Assembly (NCBI GenBank): GCA_019055375.1
Contig: JAHQIW010000964.1
Location: forward strand, 21,491-85,490
From: Parelaphostrongylus tenuis
Taxonomy: Eukaryota > Nematoda > Chromadorea > Rhabditida > Metastrongylidae
Reading direction: 5' to 3'
DNA: 64,000 nt
Numbering within the stretch: the first letter of the stretch is position 1; each line of letters opens with the position of its first letter. Below the pieces are notes generated by a model. That model saw nothing but the letters and a program-made list of their open reading frames with translations, was not told the DNA's origin and did no database searches. Below, piece after piece: positions 22,501-37,500 of the stretch. Both the position numbers and the translations under genes were made by a program.

Positions 22501-25500
22501 TCAAAAATAAACTGAAGCTGTGCAGCCACTAACTTTCTCATTTTCATTTTCTTGGCGAAAAAAGGAAAAAAATGGCTTTTAAAGGCTCGCCGGATAGTTT
22601 ATTTGATAGCAACTCCTGGTTTGCCAAGAGGCTTTTTTTACAGATCATGAAAAAAAACACGTGAACCACTCCACAATTGTCGAAATCGACGTCGACTTCT
22701 GAAGAAGGGTGAACAGAAGTCTACAATAGCAAAAACCATTGGCCGCAGTTATTTCTCGGCCTCTGTGATGGTTTGGACGGCATTTGTCCCGTCGGATAGA
22801 CGCTCTACATCTTCATTAACAGAAACGTCAAAATCGTTGCTGTCAGTTATCAGTAGTAAATTTTACGGTGCGTATTGAATCCTTAAAGCACTCTACACTC
22901 TGGTACCGACGAATTTACGCTTCAGCAAGTCTGAGGCTCACTTAGTGATTGCCATCTATCAAGAACTGTTTCCAGACTTTTGAAACAAAAACATTGGCTG
23001 TCAAACTCGCCAGTTCTGAACCCATTGGACTAGCCCATGGTCCATACTGGAGGAGAAGGTCTCGACTACGTGCCACAACAGCCTAGATGCGCTCAAAACG
23101 GTTTGATACTCGCCTGAGACGAAATCACGGCGGAAACGGGTGCGAGGATCGTTATAAATTTTTGCAGGCGACTTCATAGATATATAGAGGCTTGAGAAGG
23201 CAACTTTGAGAAGTGTTTCAAAACTTTTTGTTTGTTATTGCAATTGTTGATCTAGTAAACATATTTACTCTTTCAACTGAATGGATATATCCGTTTATGT
23301 ATGATTTTTTCAATGTTGAAATATGAAAAAATAATCAAAACTTCTGGCGCACTTTGTAATCATTAGTTAAAACAACGTTCGATTTTTAACAGTACACAAT
23401 AATGTCATTTGAATAACGCTAAAAAATCGAATGGCATTGATAAGTCATCACTCACTTTCTTCAATTTTCGGGATTTCCCAATCCTTGGCCGTTTAGTGGT
23501 CAATACCGGCACCACGATCTCGGCTGGTTCTGTTGTGCTGATTACGTTCATCACTGGCACTACGATCGCGGGGATTTCTGTTGTAGTGACTGCCTAAAGA
23601 AGCTAAACTTCGAACAGCAATACCCAAAGAAAGTTGCTACAAAAAAAAACATAAAAACATGATAAATCTTGGGTACTACGCATCACAGTGGCTGCCAATT
23701 TGGGTTTGCTCATGCGATATTGCCTAACCTATAAAACCTGTTAGAGGTTGGTGGCTAATAGCTATGATAGAGGCATTTCAGAATGAGTGGTAGTGATACG
23801 TTGCCTCGGTCGCGTAGTGGTAGCACGCTCCCTCTGTATGGGTGAAACGCGGGTCAACTCTCATCTGAGATTGAGTTTTTTGCACACCACTCAGTTTTCT
23901 TAGATATATTTGGAACTTCATAACACTGCTAAAAATGCAGTAACAACATAAGAAATTTTCATATTACAAACAAAGTTAGATTGGAAATAGAAGAGATCAA
24001 ACCTGGTCAACGAGTGGTTTCTTCCTACCAACACCAAGTTCGATGTTGCTCAATGTCCTAAACTTCTCATAGTCTACAACTGCTTATTAAATTCATTGAT
24101 ACGTTGAATTCTTCCCTATATATCTTGTTTCTGTCTTATGGCATCGGCTTTTTAAGAGAAATTAAAGCTCTGTTGAAAGAGCGATGATAACTTGCTACAC
24201 GCATACCTCAGAGCTGCCTCATTTCCGTGTTCGGAGGTGTTGGTGAAGTTCTGCAACATCCAGTCGAGTGTGTTCAACGCTCCAAGCGACATCTCCTGTA
24301 ATTGCTTCTCATTCCGCTGCTAGTAAAGTCTTCTGGTTGCAAAAAGATTTATACTTATTATAGACTGTTATAATGTTTCAAGTCATCAGAGCTCCGGCAC
24401 GCTAGTGTCATACGTACGTTTCGGCGTTCTCACGCGCCTCATTTGTGCCACATGCCTTGCGTCTCACCTCTACTGTCAAGAGCAGCGGTGCCGCAGATGT
24501 ATCAGTCAAGACAAAGTGAAATGTCACTCGATATTACGGTCTAGATCAATTTTTGATAGATGGCTTACTGCTGTTACCAAAGCTGGCAATATGTTTTGAG
24601 CCTCTTATGAGATCTAGTATGACGCTTACACAGATTAAATCAAAAGATCGACTGTTTTTGAAACCCCGAAAAAAAAACATTCAATATAATTCCAAAAAAG
24701 AATGATTTAAGCTCAAAAACGATACGCCAGGGTCATACACCGGTGTTTCGGAGGTTCGTCCTCCTCGCCAGTGACCCCCGCCCAACATTCAGCCCTGCAT
24801 TGAAGCAAAGAGGGAGGCGTATGTGGTGATGGAACAGTGTACAATGACACTGGTCCATCACCACCCCTCAGTCGATGGATTTCAGGGTTCACTTCGGGGT
24901 TTCAAAAACAGTCGATCTTTTGAATTAGTTTTGATCTAACAGCAAAAAATCCATCGACTGAGGGGTGGTGATGGACCAGTGTCATTGTACACTGTTCCAT
25001 CACCACATACGCCTCCCTCCTTGCTTCAATGCAGGGCTGAATGAGGGGCGGGGGTCACTGACGAGGAGGACGAACCTCCGAAACACCGGTGTATGACCCA
25101 GGCGTAACAACTCTGCTTACACAGATTATTGTCGTTTTTTGAGCGAGGTCTATGCAAATAGTCGAAAGTAAAGGTACAGTTTATTCTAGCAGCCATATGT
25201 GCACGACAGTGCTCATTGCAATATCTGGAGACTTTGTCACTCGACATTCGTTGATCTAAATAAATCGGCGTCGACTCTCTTATAAGTAGGGGTTAGATAC
25301 TCCTACAAGGAATCGGCTAAATCAAAAGGCACCGTGTTGCTGATAAACCTTTGAGGGCGATAACGCTGTTTAGTACTGTGTTAGTAATATACAAGACCAC
25401 ATGAAAGGCTCATAACATGCTATCAGAATATTGGAGTATTGTCTTGTTGAGTGAGATAGATATAAACAGCCTTAAGTAAATGTATGTTACCAAAGCATAT

Positions 25501-28500
25501 AGCAACACCCTTCATTCACCTGTGGTTGAGACCTAGCTTGAAAATCATTTAGTCTGATATAATGTATTCTATATCTGCATCTATTTATTTCCATTTATAA
25601 TCATTCTCGTTGTATTCGTATACCCAAACTATCAAACGTATACTAAAAGTGTACCGGCGAAAACTCATTGTCGTGCAGGTTCGACGTAGGTTTTTCAGCT
25701 ACCTCGCCAGAATGTAGATGGCGCTTTTTCCACAAACTGTGAAACATTGCGAACCTTGAAGCCGGTGAATCCGAAACCTAAACCTTAAGAAAAAAAAATT
25801 ATATTATTGATAGACTATTGAGCACATACGTTCTGTATACTCAATCTTAATTCAAAGAAAAGTGGTGCCTGTTTTTAGGACATCAAATGATGTCTTCAAT
25901 GCAACTGTAAGAATGCCGAAATAGGAGCAAAACATTAAATTTCAGCAACATTCTTGCCACTAATCTTCTCCGGAACCCACGATTTGAGGCTGAAATATGG
26001 CCGAAATAAACGCAAATAGTGGATAACAAACACTTAGGCTCGAAAAAATAATTACGGGCGCAAAGTTCGAACTGCGTTCCGAGTTTTTGCTCTTTTCTCA
26101 GCATTCGTGTAGATGAATACTATGTCGTAGCCTGCGATGAAAGAAAAATAGGCAATGAATAAAAGATGGAAGAGGTTTTCAGTAGCTTATTGTAAGTTAT
26201 TGCTTTCGCATTCGAAAAGTGAAATTAGCGTATTCCACACTTAAGTCTGACAAACTACCTGTAGCTATCAAAAGCATGGATTTAGAAAAATTCACTAAAT
26301 CTTACCACCGTAATGAGCATCATTTCTAATTTAAAAGATAAATGAACTCGAAAGACCGTCTCAATACTTTCATTATTACCCATTACAGTAGCTTTAGACC
26401 AAAAATTTGTAATTGTAGTGAATCATTCACAACTTTCAAAGCATCATCCATTCAGAATCACCGAGGCGTAGAACTATGCATCATCGCCTGACCTATTTAT
26501 CAGCACATCATTAGATCTCAGTTATTGTTCAAAAAATACCGCTCACCTTTTGTTTTCTTCTTTGCTGTTGAAGAAATCGATGGCGACTTTTTGCTGAATC
26601 CGCGCCAGCTCTTTTTCCTACTAACTCTGTGCTTGATCTTTCCTTCCATAGACGACAGAAGTTCGCTTAAAACAATTTATTATCCACGTCATTAATTTAT
26701 TGTTACTTAATGTTTAAAAAATTTGTACAACGCATGCTTCCACGCCTTTCGCAGTTCGCATGGAAACACAATAGCCCTGCGTTCTTTGATTTCCTATAAT
26801 CGCAAGTAAGAATCAACTCGACGAGCATATCTTGACATTCATGAATAGGATAAATTCTCAAGCAGTAGATAAAGCAGCACGTTTATTGTTTGAAGAAATT
26901 CATGGAGGATGGAAGGGAGGAAACGAATCTACAGCAGCAAGTATTCGAATCAAAAAAATAGTTTATATTTGGATCTCGAATTTCCAGCTCCGCTACGATA
27001 ATAAAATGCTGCTGTTCAAAAAACTGCGTTTTATTCATACTTTCGAGATCTTCCGGACAAAAAACCCTCATAATACAATAGTAACGGTCACTTCCATAGG
27101 CTTTTTCCATTACTATCGCCTGTAGTGCCGCCAACTACCTAGTAAGGTCTAATGGTTTACCGCTAAACGCGACTACGGGTGTTCCTGGATGTTGGACTAC
27201 AAGTACAGCAGAGATTTATCTCCCCAGGAGGGCCTCCCAATTTAAGGTAGAGTTCGACATTTCTATCAGCAAAGCCTCGCTGACAGTAAACCCCACCGAG
27301 AATTACCGTTGCCTTGGTAGCTACTAGTCGCAAAGTGTTAATCTCTTTCGACTACAAGAGCCGGAGACTGCTTGATGTGGCAACTACCTGAGGAAAGCTG
27401 TGGCTAGTCAAACTTCGAGTTTCCGGAACAAAAACAACCAACCAGGATCAAAATTTTGGTACTTTTCCGTTATCTCTACCCTGTTGAGACTTTCGGTATA
27501 AACGAATGTTCTCCATTTCTTCAAAGTTCAGCAAGTTCGTTCGATAGCCATAATCAAGTGAATTTGAATTGTATCTTATCTCTCAAATGGCTTATATATG
27601 ACGCTGTAATATTCAAAATAAATTTTTATTAAAAATCCAAGTATTTCTCGCCAGATAGAATTTTGTTCATGATCAGATTTTGTCTAGTCGCTAGATCGCT
27701 AGATAGAGGAAATCTTAACAATTTCAACGATGCATTTGATTTTTGAAACGGACTTTTGAGAGTAGTGTAACACTCAAAGAAGATTAGCTTTCACACACTC
27801 AGATTATTTCTGTTATCCGCTCCTTTGAAAGCAAGGCATTTTCTTAACCTTTCAAGTCGTTTTGTAGCCTATTCGATGGCTCAAATCTAGACAAGCTTGA
27901 CGATGTACTTGGCTTCCGAAAAAAACCTTTTAGTTCGCTGCAACAGCTGAAATAAAATTATGTGCCACATTCGCCGCTCTTCGGCGCATCTTTCGCTAAG
28001 CAGAACATTTCCCTTAGCCTTTAGTAACCAATGGAATAGTCTGAGTTTCGCCAATTTCAGTAATATATTTGATTTTTTCTTGGGACTTCTTATTGGGCTG
28101 TAAAGATGGATGTTGTAGGGTGCAAAAATAGCACCAGGCCACAACGCATTGCCCGAATGTGGATGGGATTTTGCAGCACTGTCGCAAAGCCAACTAGCCA
28201 TCTCAACATTCGTCACATTGAACTAGTCACTGCACGTCGTCTGCTTATCAACTGTCTTCTGCTTCTTATCGAGTTCACTTAATCATGAGCAATTTTGCTT
28301 CGCTAACCGCCGAAAAAGAAGCATTCGTGCTCCTACAGAAAGACGGTGTATTACAATCCAAACCTCTGGGCAAGAAAGGATTTTGAGTAAAGCTTCAGTT
28401 CTGCTCACAAATTTTCTGGTGATGTTACAAGCGCAGGTGTCGCGGTAGGGTCAACATTAGAGTCGCAAATTGATTCGATAACACTCGTCTTCCCTTCGTT

Positions 28501-31500
28501 ACTGCTCTTCGTTTCTTCCACAATCAGACTAACGAGTGAACGTCGGTTAAATGGTGCAAGTAAAAATTTGGCATGAATCCCAACACAGTCGTGGACCGGA
28601 ATAACTATTTTTTCAGATCACTTTTGGATGTAACCGAAGTTTTTCTAGTTTGCTGAAGAAGGGTCTCTATTTCATTGTAATTTGTCTATCTTTGAAAGAT
28701 AGTTCGATTTCCTTCACAAAAGGCACAGAGGGAAGATATGATGCTCAACGAATCTCTAGAGCGACGAGGACCCACTGGGCTACTCTTGCACGCGATAGGG
28801 TAAAGTGGAAGTGTTGCTGGTGCCCGCTCGAGTCACTCAACGTTGAACGAGACGACAGGTGATACAGGTGATCAGACCTGTAGTCGAGGGGTTGATGCAA
28901 TGAGTAACCGTATCTCGCAAATTAGCAAATGGATCTGAAGTCCTAAGCTAGGTAACGACCGAAAATTAGAGACGCCGTTCTATACGCCAAGCTATAGAAG
29001 ATGAGGGAGGCTTGGCATGCTATAAAATTCCACAAAAAGCTGTGGAAGAGGGCCGTTACCGATTGGCTGCCTCGAGATGCTGCATTCTGGCAAAAACGAA
29101 GATGACAGACGATCCTTAAGGAATTCCTAGAACGAGGAAAACACGCAGGGTCTAGCACGGATAAGGAGAATAGGAGTTTTACTGGTGCCCGTTCTAGTCA
29201 CAAGACAATGCACGGGACGGCAGGTGATATCGAAGTTCAATAAAAAATCGTAAAGAAGTAAACTTACGTCTTCTGCTGTCCAGCCTTTTCAGAAAATTTC
29301 TTATGTGGTTTCATAACAATAACTGGCAACATCAGTGTATTATTTGACCAGCGACTGGTGGTAGTGGCTGCTACTGTGGTGGTGATGATAGTAATTGAAG
29401 TGGTGGTGGCCGCTGTGATTTGTGGGTGGCGTTGTGATTTTGGTGGTGGCCGCTGATTGTGGGCAGACGTTTGCTTCATTTTAGAAACAACTGGAGAAAC
29501 CAGCATCGCAGTCGGACTGTTGTTGATTATTACAGTGTTGCCAATCTGAAAGTTTCCAGAGTCATATGAGTCATAATAGAGTTGTTTTATGTAGTTGTCT
29601 TCAGATTAGGTTATATATAAATTAGAAATTTTGTGCAATGTAGAGAATAACCTCTCATAGACGACGTTTGGCCCAGAATTTCTGTGGGTTAGCTATCTAT
29701 TAAATACAAAATGAGCGGCAAAAGAAGCATGGTGAAGAAATGAGTCACTAAACATGCATTGAGATCAATACACGTTGACCATCTTTACACTCACGCCTAC
29801 ACTGAGCATTCCTTATAGTCACTTTTGTATCAATAAAGTATGCTGCACAAATCTCACATAACTAGACTTTTTCCTACAGAGTCATACCACTAGATAGATG
29901 AATGATCAGTAAAGGAGCGTTAGCCGTCACCTTCAGTGGAATGGGTTGCGCCATGGTGCTGAGTTTTTCGGAACTAATTTCCAGCATCAAAGTTAACGTT
30001 TTTTTTCTTGCTGATCTGAACATTCGTCTTCAATTTCTGGTAATTTTTTGTATTACAAAAACATGTAGGCACATTTGACAAAGCGCAAGAAAATAGTAGC
30101 AAATTCGGTAAAGGTTATCGTATGCTTAAGAGATACTATACGATTCACCGTTCTTTCCCCGCCACATTCATCGATTCCTTATCGTGTGGTTGCTTTTGAC
30201 TACCCGCAGCTCCAGTCTGAAATGGAGACGAGATCCTTGATAAGAAATAAAGCCGATTTTTTCGACAGAGTCATACCACTCACACTTTCGTTGCCGTACA
30301 GGAATTTTGGATTAGTTATATCCAGATTAACGTTCCATCCAGAAAAATTACCATATTTTTTCTAAAATACCCAGATTTCCTGAAATTTCGAAAGGCGGAA
30401 GTTCTCAGTTGTTTTTCAGGTCTAAAGCTCGTCTTCTTGTCTATTTTTGTGCCCTTCAGATATCTAAATCAATACGACATTTCCAAATACAACAATTTTC
30501 ATTGGATTGACTAATTTGAAATAAATTTCCTAAGGCTTCTTAATGAGCTCATATATGTCAACTAGTTGATTTAGCACTTTTAGCACTTCATTTGATCCGT
30601 CTCACAGACTTTTTCGTATTTTTCACTGTGCGGATCTCAGTACTTCAGGCATTGTGCAGTCTCGAGGATAGCCTGGCCAGCGTTCGTTGCTGATGCCCAA
30701 GAATGTTGGGGTTGCGGATTAGGCCCGACGCCGCGCCGCAACGAGTGTCATTAGCACTCGGCTAGGGTCCCCCTTTCTTCTCTTCGGGCTCCCAGCCAAT
30801 CAGTCGTATGACCAAACAGAATTCGTTCTTATTCAACCGCTTCTAGCGATGCTATGATGCCTTATATATACTCACTGATGTAGAGTGATCTGCAAAAGTT
30901 TCGCGTCAGGTAACACTCGAACTCACATTTCACTCTATCCGGGGGTGCGCACTTGAAACGTTGCACTACCGACGCCTGTTTGATCATCCGATACCCATTA
31001 TCTGTCAGCGTGACTGGGTTTCATGTCGATGGCGAATGCCCGTGCCATATCGTTGACGGTTTTTTGCTGATAAATAAATGCGTTGCAGCGTAGAAAGAGT
31101 GATGTCAAAACAGGCGTCGGTAATGCAACGGTTTAAACACGCGACTCCGGATAGAGTGAAGTGTGGGTTCGAGTCCCAGCTGACACAAAAGTTTTGCACA
31201 TCACTCTACTACAGTGGGTCGTATTTATAATGAAATTCTAGTTGTTAAATGAAAATTTGTTAGGAAAGGCTTCTAGGGCCTATGATTAATGATAATAAAA
31301 AGAATCACGTCCATATTACAGATGCATGATCGTTCAAATACTCTAATAAATCAACAAATCGATAAGCAACCATTTCATTGGTGCTGGTGTTCACCAGCAC
31401 TATTGGTATAGGAATCGACTCCTCACTCAGCTGCTGCTTGCCAATTTCGCCACTTTTTCCTTCACCACGTAGCCGTATTAAGCTTAGCCTAAACACTGTA

Positions 31501-34500
31501 TCTACCTTCGTTTTTTTTTTCTTCATTGCATAGAGTGATATTCTGTGCTTTACGATCCGTTTGAACAGAGGAAAGAAGAAGAGAAAAAAAAAAGCGAGCC
31601 ATGTGACTAAAATGTCCCACTTACGCTTCATCCACTTCTTTGCTTTGTAGATGAAGTAGCTCGGCAGTGACAGTCGGTTGCAAACGTTTTCCCTAATGAG
31701 AATATAAGAAAATTCTCTATGATAATTCTTATCAAACTCACTACAATAACAATTTCTAAAACGCCCACTACTACTCACTGGATTTAACTCACCTATACAT
31801 GAGAAGTTTTGGCGAGATCTGTCTTGTCTTAGAGGACGATTTTCAATGATTAACTTATTGTTATCTAAAAAAGATTTATCATCTAAATCGTGGTGATGGG
31901 TGATACTATTATGGTGACCGTTTCGAACAATTTAATGACCTCTGAGGTTTGCATCTCTCCAGTAGCGCGACATGCTCTGAATAAAAGACATAGTGTGCGG
32001 CATTTGATCCAGGAAGAATACGTCATGCAGTTGACGATATTCGTAGCACCGTAAACGTAATTTCGATGCAAAGTTGGGCCAATACATCACCTTCAGTCAC
32101 CTCCAAAAGCTTACTTCATGTTCTAAGTTAGTGTTCATATCCTATAAGAAAAGTCTCATACCCCAGATGAATAAGAATAATGAATAATGTACAAGGTTAC
32201 CCTCCGCGAGTGGTGGCAGAGCAATAAACATGTGCATATCAAGACGCCTTTCAATTTCTGTGCTACACGCGCCAAATTTCGAAAATTGGAAAAGCCTCAA
32301 CTCTATGGCGACCACCTTTACTTTTCAGTCACACGCAGTCATAGTCATGTACATGCGTGTTAGTTTCGCTCATATATGAACTCTATCCTTGGCGATACAC
32401 CTGTAAGAAATCCCTTTTCCAAGATCATAACTTGGCTACTTACTCTGTAGTAAATTTCAAGAAGAATAATAAAGTGTAATGCTGCTCGTCCATATCGGGT
32501 TTGACCACTAACAGTCATGATGTGGTAACGGTGCTGGAGGTGCTGACCCACGTAATTGAGTTACTCAACGATTAGTGGCATCTACAGGTGCTAGGTTCAT
32601 GACTGTTTTAGGGGCAAAATATAATACTAATACATTGTCACTCTAAAGAGGCCTAAATTTTTATTGGAAAGCAAACTTTCAAAATCGTGTTAATCAAGTT
32701 AAGTAGGCAGAAAAGATTTTGACAGACAACCTTGGGAGTTAATTTCCAGAGATTTCTTGACGTGAGGAGCAACGTCGGATTGATTAAGTTCCATCGGTTT
32801 TCCTCTTCCTAAACGTTACTTTCATAAATAAAATTGTAAGGTGTTAAGAAAACAGATTCATTAGCCAAAGTCTCAGCATGGTTGAAATGAGTGAAAGTCA
32901 AATAAATTGCTTTTCTTCGTTACCATATCAAATAAAACGAAGTCAAGCAGGACCGCATTTCATTCTGTAATCGTATTATAGACACGATATGAGCTATTCC
33001 TATCTTCCTATATTTTACCGCACACAATGCATGATTCGCAGCACTCACTTTTGACATTCAAGCAAGTCTAGACAAGAATTTTATATCTCAACAAGACTGT
33101 TCCTAAACGTCGGACAGCGAAACATCTAATGTTTCGTACCCCAAATGGGTAACCTGATCCGCAAAGCATGACACTCCATTCGCTGTCTGCTAAAGGCAAA
33201 CCGGTACCATAAATTGTTAACGCCTTCGAAAAAACTAGATCAAAGAAGTTAGAACAATGTATAGATGCCTGCGGATGACTGTGGTAGCGAATTCAGTGCG
33301 CTGGCATTTCCCAGCATTCTAATAAAATGTGTATCCACCCAGAACCAACTTTATGTTTGATTAGGCACTAATCGAATTCACTGCTTTCATCAAATTAGGA
33401 CACATAAGGCATTCGTACAGATGCTGTTAACAAAACTCATGCCAAAAACGTTCTATCGAATTATATCAAAATTTTTAAATGAGATTTTAGGAAAAAATCG
33501 ATTAAAATGGTATTGTCACATATACCGTCGCAACATCCGTACGTCATCCAATCACAATCGGTCAATGAATGAGGGTCATATCAAGTGATCTTTCCACTTG
33601 GCGTACATCTTCGGCTACGATTCTTGATATAGTAGGGACGACCAGATCGGCCTAGTGACATGTGCTACTGATGAGGCTTGCGAGAAGGTCGAAACGTATG
33701 TTTAGCATTAGTGGTGCCATTTCAGACCTCATGAAAAACTGAAACTTACTATCACCTGGATTAAATTTGGCTGCTAAGTGGGCATACAAACGTTGCAGTT
33801 GACTATTTTGAGACCTCGTACAGGAATAGTATAGATTGACAATGTATTTTGAGCCTTTCATGAGGTCTGCTTTGAGCACCCATAGAGTGCAAAACAGTGT
33901 CTTGCACTGTAATGGAAGTGCCCATTAGAGACTCATGAAAGGCTGAGGATACACTGTCAGATTTCAAAGTTCTTGAGCGAGGTCTCTATACTGTCGATTG
34001 CAATGTTTGTTACATATGCCCACGTAATCCAGTCCGCCGTGAAGTCGGCAATCAGTCACACTCAACACTTTGAAGGAACGCGACGGTGGTTGTTTCACCG
34101 TACGTCGAGTGTGATAAGTTCGCCCTCGATTTTTTCATGTGGAGGTGGGTTTCCGAGAAACTAATTGAACGAAAAGGTACCGTGCAACTGACGAGGCCAC
34201 AACGCCAAACACGTGCCTTGCACTGTATAAAGCCCATAACAGGCCTCATAAAAGGCTTGACTGTCAGATTGTATTGAAATTTATCCAATAATACCGACTT
34301 CGGCGCTTTCGTCTTCTCCGAAGCGTGAAGTTACTCAATCCAACACGTTTATAACCCCAGCAGAAAAACTTAGCCTACAAATTTTTGATTCGTAAACTAA
34401 ACGGTTTTTTCCAAATATTCACTTTTTTATTTTTCTTAAGTTTTCCCACAATTCCTTGAAAATTAGTCGGACGGAGTCTATATAGGTTAAGAATGTACAA

Positions 34501-37500
34501 GGATAAGGACAAAAAAGATAAGCTGTTTGAAGTGAGATCACACATGACTTCAAGACACTCTTCCTTATTGTTCAATTTTGCATGTTGAGATTCATTCTAA
34601 GCACACAAGAATTTTTCACGCCATTTCAGATTGCTGTGGAAGTACAATGACGTTCACTTTTGAATTATCTCAGTTATTTCCTTGTGGACGCGATGAATAC
34701 AGTTCGACTTTGAATTTCTCAAGTGGATGCTCTTTTACACGAAGATAGAGTGGTTTAGACGTTTTCCATCTATGTATTCGAAGCCAAATGATAAAAACAC
34801 GGTTCACTACCTCGCCATCTCTCCTCACCTTTCAAACATAAAACGTGCGCCATCAAGAAACTTTTTCCAAAGAACCATCATTGCTTCCACAGAAAGAGAG
34901 TTGGGGTTGAAATCCTCGCATCTGGTATGTAAAATAGCAATTTCAATGGCTACGATAAAGTGACAGTTTCTCCGGTCTAGTTTAGAGAAACAGTGATGCT
35001 CTCAAATGATGAGTTTCGCAAGACTGTGGTCCCGCTCATTCCGTCCATTGTTTCTAACGGAATAAGCACAGCTATTGAACGGAGCTCAAAACGGGTCAGT
35101 TCAGAGAACTGGATAGCTGTGAATAAAATACCACCGAGTACTCTAAGACGTCAGTTAGATCGTCACCGTTTGTTTGGCCATCTATGCGAAACGCAAAACT
35201 GCATACCCTGATGTTAGAGATGGCGATTCCACAAAGTTGGGTACGGTATAGTACCGTATAGGACGAATATATTGGTGTGGTGGTGCGAAGAGATCACTCT
35301 TCGTCTGTAAAAGAAACCTCGCAGTTAAGAAGCTCAAAGTTAGATAATACATTCCCTCAACTAAGCATAGCTCAGGAATATATAACGAGAAAGTGTTTAG
35401 AGCAAAAGCTGCTGCCGTCGCATGGAAATTCACAATATCTGCGCGAAAAACTCTTGTAGCGCCTTGGATAAAGTCCAAAAATCCAGTATGCTTCAACCAT
35501 GAGTGTCTTATGATCATGCGTGACCTCGTCTAATAGTTCACGTTAACGTATTCTAATTTGAGCTCTATACATTCCTACTATAACGACCTGTGCAGATGGT
35601 CTCCAATAATAATTGGAACACCTAGAAAGGACGAAACAAAAAGGTGATATTTCAAAAAAAAACAGCGGGTACTTTTTCTCTATCTGAACACATTTCCAAC
35701 CTATTGAAAACAACGCGTTTCCGCTTCTTTTTCTGAGCAATTCGATAGCTTGAATCTCAACAACTTTGATGCTTCACTTCAACTTAGAAAAAAAATTTTG
35801 AATGCTCTGTAGCAATAACAATACTGTTAATTTTCACACTCGACTCATTTCGGCGCATTTTTGCTGAGTAGAGCTTCTCCTCAGACTTTTGGAAACTATT
35901 CGATAGCTCGATTCTCGAAATCTTCAGCAGTGTATTTGATTTTTCCAAGAATATTTTTTTGGTGCGCTGTAGTAGCCGAAAGAAAACTGGGTGTTGCACT
36001 CGCTTGCGCTCTTTATGTCGGCTAGGGTTTGTGAGTGGTTGTGTATCAATCGCGCAGCACGTTTCACAAGAGGAGTGCTATTCTCCGCTTTGGCAAAAAA
36101 AATTCTAATTACATAGACTCTATACAGGGAGATGTCCTCTACACGTTCAGATGCATTTCGTGGGTGGGCTTAGGCTGCTTAGGCTTGAGCTTATTAATGG
36201 CTTTATTTGGCAATGTGAGGTCAGGTGAAAATGAAAAGCCTAACCTTACAACACGATAGAACAAAGTTATGTTCTAGGAGTTCACTACAAAACCTACGAT
36301 TCTCCACCAAACGGTGAAAAAATCCTTCAAATGAATAATAGATATAAGCGCGTAAAACGCGCCGAATGTGTAAAATAGTTTTTTTTTACTACTACAGCGC
36401 ACTGAAATAGAGTGATCAAAATCAAAGACAGTATCAGAATTGTCAAGTATAAATCTATTGAACATTTACTGAGTTTAGGAAAAAAATGAAAATTCGTTGT
36501 CGCAAAGATTTGAAAATGTGTACACGAAACGAAAAAGTATCAGAAATTGATATCTGTACAAATCAACATTTGCTATCAGGTTTTTTCAGCGGTTTTGAAG
36601 GTTTGACTATGCAATTTGTGCTTTTATTCGGTTTTGTCAAGTCCTAGAAGGGACAAAACCGTCCATTGCCAGCGACTATCGTATTGGAATATATTCGGGT
36701 GCGTAAAAAGTTTCTGGTAATGTTTTCAGATATTTCAACAGTTGAAAAATACTGCAAACAAATAAATTCATTCAACTGAATCACGTTTATTGAGTCTACA
36801 GTTATAACAATAAGAAAGAAGGTTTACAACAAACTCTCTATACATTCACGAAGCCCCTGGAGAATTTCCAGCATTGCTCGCCTCCTTTGGCCTCTATACA
36901 TTCACGAGGTCACTTGCGTGCTCGCACACTTTTCGGTAACAGTTTCGTTCTAAGCGTGTGTCAGAGCCGTTTTACGCGCGCCACGGTAGTGTACGAATAG
37001 CTGAGACTATTTTCTCTAGTATGGAACACGGAGTAATCTACCGGGTTGAGATTTGGCGACGACTTTGACGGTAAAATGTTCCCTACCACGAACATGCCTG
37101 AAAAGAGCTCTTGGCAAATGGCAATCGTTGGGCGAGTTGGATGTGCAGGAGCCCAGTCCTACTGAAGCGCAAATCCATCGGCGTCAAAGTGTTGAGTGCT
37201 TCAAAGGCTCCAGTACGCCGTTTAAAACCCGATGCTGATAGCTGGCAGCGTTAATTTTTGTTTCCGTTTATAAAAACCATCGGCGTCCTTCCGGTGGCGC
37301 AGATGTTGGCCTAGACTGTCAAAGAAGCCGGAAAATGACTGCGGTCTATAGTTTTTGTTATGCAAACTCCTGCTAACGTTTCGTAAGAAGTTAGCGTCGA
37401 TTGTAGTGATTATGGAAGTGGTTCGACCGAGAATATCTTCGCATCCGTAGAATGTATCTTCTACAAACGAGCAACAGCTATTTAAATAAACCATTCGGCG

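Larger units (their letters stand above)
24638..25114. mobile_element. retrozyme-like inverted-pair insertion (element B)
   Basis: Two arms of about 160 bp (24723-24882 and 24948-25106) are near-perfect inverted copies around a 65-bp spacer. The minus copy is on the left and the plus copy on the right. Each arm carries a hammerhead with identical stem I and stem II. A second inverted match links 24637-24670 to 24893-24925. A 14-bp direct repeat flanks the whole unit. It lies in an intron of the long minus-strand gene. No protein is encoded. Retrozymes are small non-autonomous retroelements with hammerheads whose RNAs circularise; assignment to that class is inference from architecture. Confidence 0.75.

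Noticed and set aside
31085..31225. Genuine tRNA gene
   Set aside because: A and B boxes are good, but acceptor and anticodon stems do not pair, and similar sequences recur inside MITEs.
32360..32551. Minus-strand frame ending at a GTAAGT donor
   Set aside because: The donor is good, but no acceptor with a pyrimidine tract lies upstream and its phase cannot be tied to the neighbouring exons.
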